A stretch of DNA of 6,523 nucleotides from Microcaldota archaeon. GTDB lineage: Archaea > Micrarchaeota > Micrarchaeia > Anstonellales > Bilamarchaeaceae. Both the position numbers and the translations under genes were made by a program. Where the stretch lies: the NCBI GenBank assembly GCA_030666035.1, contig DAOUYQ010000046.1, forward strand, positions 1-6,523, written 5' to 3'. The notes beneath the pieces are model-generated. The model was not told where the DNA came from, made no database searches, and worked only from the letters and a program-made list of their open reading frames with translations. Positions 1-4,498 of the stretch are shown here, in pieces (the first letter of the stretch is position 1; each line of letters opens with the position of its first letter).

Positions 1-540
1 ACGAGTGTCACCGATTAACACTGCGCAGAATTTGCCCGGTTTCAGAACGCGGTAGGTTTCTTTTGCAACCTTGGTTATTTCCCCCATGAATAGCTCAACG
101 TCATTGATGTTAGAAATGTCCAAAGCATTCTCTGGAGCATACTTGATAATATCTAAATAAGGCGGATGTAAAATCACGAAGTCCACGAAGTCATTGGAGA
201 GGCAAGTGTGCCTGGCATCGCCAACTTTAAGGAGGTGCTTGGAAGCATTGATTTTTGGAAAAGAAAGGCGGGTTTTTGCAAGCTTTACTGCCTTAGGATT
301 TATGTCGATTCCAAGCGAGTTCCTGTTTAAGAGCTTGCACTCAATTAAGGAAGTTCCGCTTCCACACATTGGATCTAGAACCAAGTCTCCCTCTTCAGAA
401 TACCGAAGTAATATATTTCTGGCTATATATGGGCTGAAATTTCCCCTATAATCCCCCTTGTGAGTAGCCCAAGAACCACGTTCTGGGAATGACCACACAC
501 TTGTAGTAGGAACTTCAAACTTAGGAGGTGAAAAATTCAT
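1..540 (-). CDS. DNA methyltransferase (N4-cytosine/N6-adenine type), partial, C-terminus beyond left edge
   Basis: The product should transfer a methyl group from S-adenosylmethionine to an exocyclic amino group in DNA. I read 180 residues from the ATG at 538-540, and the frame is still open at position 1. Visible motifs are an S-adenosylmethionine-binding motif I DPMCGSGT (residues 56-63), an acidic loop LGIDIN (76-81), and a catalytic motif IV HPPY (125-128) followed by LDIIKY. Near the edge are VLKPGK and VLIGDTR, both typical of this family. Motif I precedes motif IV, unlike beta-class enzymes such as DpnA. The first motif IV residue is His rather than the usual Asp, Asn or Ser. The gene begins 11 bases after the stop of the Dam-type gene and has no clear ribosome binding site, so it is probably cotranscribed with it. 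Target base and recognition site cannot be read from the sequence. Confidence is high for the family and low for specificity. Confidence 0.88.
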   Translation of the reverse strand, partial: MNFSPPKFEVPTTSVWSFPERGSWATHKGDYRGNFSPYIARNILLRYSEEGDLVLDPMCGSGTSLIECKLLNRNSLGIDINPKAVKLAKTRLSFPKINASKHLLKVGDARHTCLSNDFVDFVILHPPYLDIIKYAPENALDISNINDVELFMGEITKVAKETYRVLKPGKFCAVLIGDTR

Positions 541-551
541 GCAAAACAACT

Positions 552-1370
552 TCAGTAATTAAAAGCGATTATTTCTGCAACCGCTCCACGTTTGTTTGCC
601 TTACAGTTTATGCTCCTCCTGGCCATGACCTTCCTAGGTTCATAATTAGAGTAAAGGTCCATAATCAAAGGAGAACAGCTGTTGCTCAGCATCACATTAA
701 CGTTTTTATCGTCCAGAGTAGAAAACAGTTCACTAAGCCTTCTCTGGTCTTTTTCTGAGAAGTCTGCATCCGTGTAGCTAGTGAATGAGGTTTTGGAAAG
801 CGGATGGTAAGGGGGATCGAAGTAAACAAAATCCCCTTTCCGTGCCTTTTTGGAAACTACTGAGAAATCTCCCAGAGTAAGGGTTGCTTTCCGCAAAGCT
901 TCGGAAACAAGCAAAATATTTTCTTCATTGCAGATTTTGGGATTTGTATACCGCCCAAATGGGACATTGAATTTTCCTTTGGAATTCACCCTGTAAAGGC
1001 CATTAAACGCCGTCCGATTCATATACATAAATCTGGCTGCTCTTTCTATTCTATCTTCCGGTTCGGTTTTGCGCATCTGGTAATATGCCTCAGAATCATT
1101 TGTGTATTTTTTGCTCTTCAGCTCATCTATCAAATCAAGCGGATTCCGCTTTATTACTTTGTAAGCTCCGATTAAATCCGGGTTGTAATCATTCAGATAC
1201 GCTTTCTTTATCATGCCTTCAGACCATAGTTTGAAATACAGTGCACCTCCCCCTACAAAGGGTTCATGATAATTGGAAAAAGAGCTAGGGATGTTATTGA
1301 ATAAAGTGTTTATCAGCTGCCGTTTTCCGCCAGCCCACTTCACAAAGGGTTTTGGTTCTTTTTCCATCAT
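552..1370 (-). CDS. dam: Dam-type DNA adenine N6-methyltransferase (D12 class, probable GATC target)
   Basis: An alpha-class adenine methyltransferase of 272 residues, about the length usual for Dam/DpnM. The N-terminal PFVKWAGGK (residues 8-16) is motif X and EPFVGGGAL (36-44) is motif I, both for S-adenosylmethionine binding. The segment NRTAFNGLYR...FNVPFGRY (118-141) matches the target-recognition stretch of Dam, DpnM and EcoRV methylases. FDPPY (184-188) is the catalytic motif IV, and LSNS (228-231) fits motif V. GATC specificity is inferred from the resemblance and was not measured. Two ATGs are available. GAGAGGT at 1374-1380 lies 3 bases before the first and 6 before the second (1365-1367), so the second start, giving 271 residues, is slightly better placed. 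The gene is followed after 11 bases by a second methyltransferase and preceded by an AbrB-like regulator. This is the layout of a restriction-modification system or a paired solitary-methylase locus. Confidence 0.95.
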   Translation of the reverse strand: MMEKEPKPFVKWAGGKRQLINTLFNNIPSSFSNYHEPFVGGGALYFKLWSEGMIKKAYLNDYNPDLIGAYKVIKRNPLDLIDELKSKKYTNDSEAYYQMRKTEPEDRIERAARFMYMNRTAFNGLYRVNSKGKFNVPFGRYTNPKICNEENILLVSEALRKATLTLGDFSVVSKKARKGDFVYFDPPYHPLSKTSFTSYTDADFSEKDQRRLSELFSTLDDKNVNVMLSNSCSPLIMDLYSNYEPRKVMARRSINCKANKRGAVAEIIAFNY

Positions 1371-1373
1371 GCA

Positions 1374-1404
1374 ACCTCTCTACTCGTTTCGGGGGTTTTT
1401 ATAT
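1374..1404 (-). promoter_or_regulatory. TATA-like box and ribosome binding site ahead of the Dam-type gene
   Basis: On the minus strand ATATAAAAA (1396-1404) is a TATA-like box centred about 30 bases upstream of the first ATG, placing a start of transcription near 1374. GAGAGGT (1374-1380) resembles a Shine-Dalgarno site. A transcript starting at 1374 would lack that site, so it would serve only a message read through from the AbrB-like gene. The methylases may therefore be made from two transcripts. This is inference from spacing only. Confidence 0.45.
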
Positions 1405-1424
1405 GCCCGCAGGGTACCTTTCCA

Positions 1425-1607
1425 CTACGCCTTCTTCAGCAAAACAGGTTCCCCAGTCAGTTTTCCCTTCTTATCAAGCTTGATATCAAATCCATACGGA
1501 ACCTCGCCAAGCCTTTCAGTCAGCTGTTGTTCGAAGTCTTTGGGCAATGTGATTACTAGGGAATAGTATTTTCCAGACGGTCGTTTTTGCAGTTTTACTA
1601 TGCTCAT
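1425..1607 (-). CDS. AbrB/MazE-type small DNA-binding protein (putative regulator)
   Basis: A 60-residue protein beginning SIVKLQKRPSGKYY, followed by a strand ending in a turn, VITLPKDFEQQL (residues 18-29). This 'xITLPKxxxxxL' pattern is the core of the swapped-hairpin AbrB/SpoVT fold, seen in many short archaeal regulators and antitoxins. The conserved Leu-Gly-Trp that often follows is not clear, and the C-terminal half (FDIKLDKKGKLTGEPVLL) could form the second beta-hairpin. I chose the ATG at 1605-1607 rather than the GTG at 1614-1616. The sequence AAAGGTG (1614-1620) is a good ribosome binding site 6 bases before the ATG, and the GTG lies inside it. The gene has its own upstream control region and precedes the two methyltransferase genes by 54 bases on the same strand. 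It may be their regulator, or an antitoxin that has lost its toxin. The fold is a moderate-confidence call and the role is inferred. Confidence 0.7.
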   Translation of the reverse strand: MSIVKLQKRPSGKYYSLVITLPKDFEQQLTERLGEVPYGFDIKLDKKGKLTGEPVLLKKA

Positions 1608-1623
1608 CTTCGACACCTTTTAA

Positions 1624-1691
1624 TGCATTACTGTATTCTCTACACAAAGGTATTTAAATGTTTAGGTTCAATACATTAATGCAGTAATGCA
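1624..1691. promoter_or_regulatory. Divergent promoter with 14-bp inverted repeat (candidate operator) around a symmetric TATA box
   Basis: TGCATTACTGTATT (1624-1637) and AATGCAGTAATGCA (1678-1691) are inverted repeats matching at 13 of 14 positions, with the outer 10 perfect. Near their midpoint is the palindrome ATTTAAAT (1652-1659), usable as a TATA box on both strands. About 26 bases either way falls near 1630 (AbrB-like gene) and near 1681 (recombinase remnant), inside the two arms. The right arm also contains a tandem ATGCAGTA (1679-1686, 1687-1694). A dimeric protein bound to the arms would cover both starts. The most obvious candidate is the AbrB-like product, which would make this an autoregulatory operator. 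The symmetry is seen directly and the binding is inferred. Confidence 0.5.
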
Positions 1692-1693
1692 GT

Positions 1694-2161
1694 ATGGATG
1701 ACTCTTGGGAGCTTGCACTCCCAGAGCCAGCCTACACAATTGGGTGTGTAGACATGAAGAATATAGAAGAAGGAACTTTAAAGGATTTGGGAATTGGTCA
1801 AAAGAATCTGTTTGATTATGCGGAATGCCAGGAGCTCAGGAAACTCATTAGAGAAGCAAAACGAAAGGCAGGGATTGCTGAAGGAAGGAGAATTTACCCT
1901 CATTTATTCCGCTTTACAGCTGCCACGCGGGACAGCATTAAATACACTGAGCCAATTTTGCGGAAGAAGTTCAGATGGAAGCCGGACTCTCAGATGCCAT
2001 CTTATTATCAAAATATTTCCAATGAGGATTACAAGAATGTGGTTGTGGACAATAACGGAGATGGGCAGCTGCTTTCATGCGAGGTTTGCGGGCACAAGAA
2101 CCCGGTTACACTGGAGTTTTGCCAGAACTGCCACAGGCCATTAATGATTAATGGCAGTTGA
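1694..2161 (+). pseudogene. Tyrosine recombinase/integrase remnant: C-terminal catalytic part plus zinc ribbon, 5'-truncated and frameshifted
   Basis: The 155-residue frame matches only the end of an archaeal XerA/phage-type tyrosine recombinase. YPHLFRFTAAT (residues 68-78) is the HxxR box, with His70 and Arg73; the His that usually follows Arg is Phe. RWKPDSQMPSYYQNIS (94-109) matches the region with a Trp in the position of the late His/Trp and the nucleophilic Tyr (104 or 105). The upstream catalytic Arg of box I and the whole N-terminal core-binding domain are absent, because the upstream sequence is an intergenic promoter with an in-frame stop at 1685-1687. A zinc ribbon follows, with Cys129, Cys132, Cys143 and Cys146. 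The frame ends at a TGA (2159-2161) just after a 7-bp tandem duplication. A divergent TATA box and an ATG at 1694 allow expression, but without the first Arg strand exchange is unlikely. I call it a pseudogene or domesticated fragment. Confidence 0.82.
2140..2153 (+). repeat. 7-bp tandem duplication ATTAATG x2 that breaks the recombinase frame
   Basis: ATTAATG occurs at 2140-2146 and again, immediately adjacent, at 2147-2153. Removing one copy joins the codons for the zinc-ribbon end (RPLM) directly to AVENAEKLKSEK, continuing without a stop for another 44 residues. The second copy also supplies the ATG of the small downstream frame. Confidence 0.8.
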
Positions 2162-2288
2162 AAACGCTGAGAAGCTCAAATCCGAGAAGCAGGCAAAGAA
2201 GATGATTCTGGATTTCTTTAGAACGTTGATTGAAAATAGCGAAGATCCGGAAAAACTGCTCAGAAAGATGGTGAAAAAAGACAAGTGA
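2151..2288 (+). CDS. 45-residue small ORF, probably the detached C-terminal tail of the recombinase
   Basis: The frame runs MAVENAEKLKSEKQAKKMIL to RKMVKKDK and overlaps the end of the recombinase remnant by 11 bases. It is predicted to be mostly helical and charged. Archaeal recombinases with a C-terminal zinc ribbon commonly carry a short helical tail of this sort (runs of Glu/Lys, then 'dpExLLxxM'), and here it follows the ribbon in the next frame. Deleting one copy of the 7-bp duplication restores one continuous frame. Translation by termination and reinitiation at the overlapping ATG is possible, though there is no strong ribbon-to-start ribosome binding site. I read it as part of the broken recombinase rather than an independent gene. 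Directly after its TGA, in the same frame, a 12-codon frame MKKQLAELVEGR (2289-2327) may be further tail. Confidence 0.6.
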   Translation: MAVENAEKLKSEKQAKKMILDFFRTLIENSEDPEKLLRKMVKKDK

Positions 2289-2337
2289 ATGAAGAAGCAA
2301 CTGGCGGAGTTGGTTGAGGGGCGATGAAAAACCAACA

Positions 2338-2345
2338 TTTATATA
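2338..2345 (+). promoter_or_regulatory. TATA box for a leaderless transcript of the 149-aa exported protein
   Basis: TTTATATA is centred about 27 bases before the ATG at 2369-2371. This is the usual archaeal distance to the transcription start, so the message would begin at or within a base or two of the start codon. No Shine-Dalgarno sequence is present, which fits a leaderless message. Confidence 0.6.
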
Positions 2346-2368
2346 CTCCTGACCACTCAATATAACAT

Positions 2369-2818
2369 ATGCGAAGAAGGGTTATAGCTACAGGAATTAT
2401 GCTCGCATTAGCTGTAGCTACACCTACATGTAAAAATGATAAAGCAAACCCAATGCTTAATAAAAGTCCTGCTGTAGAAACTATTGCAGATGCTGGGCCA
2501 AAAAAGAGGGTTATAGTGGGAGACGAAAAGAAAAAATTGAGTGTTGTTCCCAAAAAAGAGGAAAAGGAAAAATCTGCTCCCCCTAAAAAAGATGTCAGGC
2601 CTGTTCCTCCAAATCCGTTTATTCAGACTAAAGAGAGCAAAACGGAGTCCGAAGAAGCAAAAGGTGAAGGAGAAAGGGCACTGGATGAAATGGCAAAAAA
2701 AATGGATGAAATTGTGGAGCGCCTGCCAGAGCTAAAAGTTCCCGAATTAAAACGACATCCAGTGTACCCTTCGAAGAAGGAAAAGGCTAAACCGCAAAAG
2801 AAAAACATCCAACATTAG
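2369..2818 (+). CDS. Unrecognised Lys/Glu/Pro-rich protein with N-terminal signal-like segment (149 aa)
   Basis: I do not recognise a family. The N-terminus is RRR followed by a hydrophobic stretch VIATGIMLALAVATPT (residues 5-20) and Cys21, so it looks like a secretion signal or membrane anchor. The TPTC context is only a weak lipobox, so lipid attachment is doubtful. Beyond this the protein is low-complexity and probably disordered: repeated KK/EE runs with prolines (50-85), an acidic stretch (90-105), and a probable amphipathic helix LDEMAKKMDEIVERLPEL (105-122). It ends in a Lys-rich tail. The start is well supported by the TATA box placed for a leaderless message. The stop TAG overlaps the stop of the convergent TPR gene by 4 bases. 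It probably acts at the cell surface as an anchored, charged tether, but that is a guess from composition. Confidence 0.68.
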   Translation: MRRRVIATGIMLALAVATPTCKNDKANPMLNKSPAVETIADAGPKKRVIVGDEKKKLSVVPKKEEKEKSAPPKKDVRPVPPNPFIQTKESKTESEEAKGEGERALDEMAKKMDEIVERLPELKVPELKRHPVYPSKKEKAKPQKKNIQH

Positions 2819-2842
2819 TCAAATTTTCTCAGGTTCTTTTTT
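2796..2842. terminator. Possible bidirectional T-tract terminators at the convergent gene junction
   Basis: The plus strand has T6 at 2837-2842, just past the stop of the 149-aa gene. The minus strand reads TTTTTCTTTT (2805-2796), just past the stop of the TPR gene. Archaeal termination often uses T-rich tracts without a hairpin. Each tract lies inside the other gene's last codons (AAA/AAG lysines), so they could be coding by-products. Confidence 0.3.
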
Positions 2843-3696
2843 ATTGTATCCATCTGGTCACGAACATCTTTATGGTACTCTGAAGCTGGACCAATGGATT
2901 CCAATGCGGCTTGGACTACATTCTTTGCTTTTAACGTATATTCTTTAGATAGTGCCTTATCTTTGTGATACACCGCTTTAGCGAGTTTAAAGTAAGCAGA
3001 AATGGACATCACATATGCTCTGCCATCAGTTTTATCTGAATTCAGCGCAATCTCTGCTAGTTCAATCACTTTTACATACTCTTTTGTTTTGTAATAGATA
3101 TCCATTCCAAGATGAAGGATTTCCTGTTTATTCCCCACTACAGAGTAAAGTTTCTCAAATTCTTCTCGCGCTTCGTGTAGCTTTGCAGTTTTCAATAGGC
3201 ATACTGTCTTGATTTGGAGCGCATCGTAATTCTCAGGCTCCCTCAAGAGCAGGCTATCCAGCCATCTAATTGCTTTGGAATATTGCTTATTCTTATAATA
3301 TGAGTTAACCAAAAGACCATAAGCATTTGCCACTTTCTTATTTGCCCAATCCACAAATTCCTCTTGCTCATTCTCTCGATAAATTTTGCTCAGCTTCTCA
3401 GAAATTTTAATCAGTTCCTGAATATCTGATTTAGCATTGGCAACTTTTCCAGACACCAAATCCTCTTCAATAAAATCCAAGTGCAAATCCAACATCCTAT
3501 AACAAGCACTTTTCACTTCAGGACTTACAGGATCAAGTTTTGCCGCTTTTTCCAGTTCTTTGCCCATCTTCCTGAGTGATCCCCTCCTGTTCTTCTCATA
3601 CGGATTCTTTACTTTCCCCTCATAATGCCCAGCAGTTTCAGTGAAATTTATTGCAAGCATCTCGGCAGGAGTTGTTGCAAGATGAGTTATTTTCAC
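2815..3696 (-). CDS. TPR-repeat protein, C-terminal part of the interrupted transglutaminase-TPR gene
   Basis: The frame from a GTG at 3694-3696 encodes 293 residues. Three tandem helical pairs fit the tetratricopeptide (TPR) pattern. They lie around residues 122-156 (NAYGLLVNSYYKNKQYSKAI, then LLREPEN), 157-190 (ALQIKTVCLLKTAKLHEARE) and 193-225 (LGMDIYYKTKEYVKVIELAE). Two further helical pairs at 50-115 are probably divergent TPRs. TPRs bind protein partners. There is no signal peptide or membrane segment, so it is probably cytoplasmic. The open frame continues upstream of the GTG for 40 more codons, back to a TAA at 3817-3819. Those codons encode KYLIDPAF and further sensible protein, so the GTG is probably not the original start. 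No ribosome binding site precedes it. If made alone it would be a TPR adaptor without an enzyme domain. Confidence 0.7.
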   Translation of the reverse strand: MKITHLATTPAEMLAINFTETAGHYEGKVKNPYEKNRRGSLRKMGKELEKAAKLDPVSPEVKSACYRMLDLHLDFIEEDLVSGKVANAKSDIQELIKISEKLSKIYRENEQEEFVDWANKKVANAYGLLVNSYYKNKQYSKAIRWLDSLLLREPENYDALQIKTVCLLKTAKLHEAREEFEKLYSVVGNKQEILHLGMDIYYKTKEYVKVIELAEIALNSDKTDGRAYVMSISAYFKLAKAVYHKDKALSKEYTLKAKNVVQAALESIGPASEYHKDVRDQMDTIKKNLRKFD

Positions 3697-3816
3697 CCTT
3701 ATTATCTCTTTGCCGCCTTGAGTCAGTTTTCCCTTATATCTCTCGGAAACGGCAGCATCGTCCGTTCCGGCAAGCGTGTAAGTCTCATTAAGGAATGCTG
3801 GGTCAATCAGGTATTT

Positions 3817-4383
3817 TTACACTGCCCTGCTTATAACTGCGGCATGCATGGGGTCTTTGCCTGCTGGTGAGGTTTCCAGCCGCATTAGTGCAACAGCCAT
3901 ATCAGAGATATCTATCTCAAGCTGTTTTGCAGATGCAACAAAAAGAAGGACAAGTTCGTTGCAATCCCCTGTTAAATTGCCTTCTTTGTTGGGAATCAAT
4001 ACTTCATTTGGCATTTTGGACTTTCCCCTTTTAGTCGAAGGTTCATATCTTATTCCTAGCTCTCCTCCGATTTTAATTATTTCGAATAACTTGTCTAGTT
4101 TTTGCTTTTTGGTTGCATTTGCGGAAAGAGCACTCATTTGTTCTTCAATTTGCTTAAAATTTTCAGATGACATTTCAAAATGCTGGAGAACATTCTCCTG
4201 TTGATTTAGTGAAACGGGTTCCGCTAGCTTCTTCTGCGAGAGCTCATCATCCAATTGGGCAAGAAGGCCAGGCGATTCCATTGCCCCTTCCTTTAGTGGA
4301 ATAATATTTGCTCCAAAACTGAATATTGTTTCCTCGGGTTTTTGTGTAGAATTTGAAGGCTTTTTCCTTGATTTGTAAGTCAT
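3817..4383 (-). CDS. Transglutaminase-like N-terminal fragment (Cys and His of the triad, ends before Asp)
   Basis: The 188-residue product has a polar, probably disordered N-terminus (1-60), then a helical segment (62-105, NVLQHFEMSSENFKQIEEQM). The start of a transglutaminase-like core follows. GDCNELVLLFVASAKQLEI (residues 139-157) has the nucleophile Cys141 at the head of the core helix. SDMAVALMRLE is the next strand, and MHAAVISRAV (179-188) carries the catalytic His180. The frame stops before the strand that would supply the Asp, so this fragment alone should be inactive. Members of the family cleave or crosslink at glutamine or act as Cys peptidases; the substrate here is unknown. There is no signal peptide. 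The ATG is supported by a TATA-like box 25 bases upstream for a leaderless message. Confidence 0.72.
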   Translation of the reverse strand: MTYKSRKKPSNSTQKPEETIFSFGANIIPLKEGAMESPGLLAQLDDELSQKKLAEPVSLNQQENVLQHFEMSSENFKQIEEQMSALSANATKKQKLDKLFEIIKIGGELGIRYEPSTKRGKSKMPNEVLIPNKEGNLTGDCNELVLLFVASAKQLEIDISDMAVALMRLETSPAGKDPMHAAVISRAV

Positions 4384-4456
4384 CGATAAAGAATGCCAAT
4401 GTAGATTTTAAACACTTCTCACATAGATGGCAATTTTCACACAAATGAGCACTCAT
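4247..4456 (-). CDS. Small cysteine-repeat ORF (CxxCxxCxxC), overlapping the transglutaminase start; possibly a displaced zinc-knuckle N-terminus
   Basis: The first 25 residues, MSAHLCENCHLCEKCLKSTL and beyond, hold Cys6, Cys9, Cys12 and Cys15 in a tandem hexapeptide HLCENC-HLCEKC. This could bind a metal. Comparing the two DNA copies, the changed codons are mostly silent (TTG/CTA for Leu, GAA/GAG for Glu, TGC/TGT for Cys, with only AAT/AAG altering the residue). That is what selection on protein would leave. After about residue 25 the frame overlaps the transglutaminase gene out of phase, and those residues look like a shadow translation. It may be a real short protein, the original N-terminus of the transglutaminase gene shifted by an indel near 4383, or chance. 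AAAAGGG lies immediately before the ATG, too close to be an ideal ribosome binding site. Confidence 0.35.
   Translation of the reverse strand: MSAHLCENCHLCEKCLKSTLAFFIDDLQIKEKAFKFYTKTRGNNIQFWSKYYSTKGRGNGIAWPSCPIG
4405..4412 (-). promoter_or_regulatory. TATA-like box for a leaderless transglutaminase-like transcript
   Basis: On the minus strand TTTAAAAT is centred about 25 bases before the ATG at 4381-4383, so transcription would start at the start codon. It lies within the cysteine-repeat reading frame, so the two readings compete. If this box is real, the cysteine frame would not be in the transcript. Confidence 0.5.
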
Positions 4457-4498
4457 CCCTTTTGCACTCAGAGCTCCAGTTTCGCATTACTTGAAAAG

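Larger units (their letters stand above)
2815..4383 (-). pseudogene. Transglutaminase-like/TPR gene of 522 codons interrupted by one in-frame TAA
   Basis: The 188-codon upstream frame and the 293-codon TPR frame are in the same phase, separated by TAA (3817-3819) and 40 sense codons. Read across the stop, the putative cysteine-protease/transglutaminase triad appears in order: Cys141 (GDCNE), His180 (MHAAV) and Asp194 (YLIDP). His-Asp spacing is 14, usual for this fold. A TPR region follows, a known arrangement for transglutaminase-like proteins. The whole product would be about 521 residues. The stop is most simply a recent nonsense substitution (from CAA, GAA, AAA, TAC and others) or a sequencing error. 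No indel is needed, since the frame is unchanged. No recoding mechanism for TAA in archaea is known to me. Confidence 0.75.

Noticed and set aside
1674..1694. Integration attachment site at the tandem ATGCAGTA beside the recombinase remnant
   Set aside because: No second matching copy further along, and no tRNA end, is visible in the window. The repeat is better explained as part of the operator-like symmetry.
2286..2327. TGA then MKKQLAELVEGR in the same frame, as readthrough extension of the recombinase tail or a 12-residue gene
   Set aside because: It is too short to judge and has no ribosome binding site. It is mentioned only within the 45-residue entry.
2141..2553. Three overlapping minus-strand frames of 65-97 residues
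   Set aside because: They lie opposite the recombinase tail and the 149-residue gene. They are Phe/Ser/Leu-rich shadows with no start signals.
3817..3819. Programmed readthrough or an unusual amino acid at the TAA in the transglutaminase gene
   Set aside because: Known insertion codons are TAG (pyrrolysine) and TGA (selenocysteine), and no structural element is visible downstream. A nonsense substitution or error is simpler.
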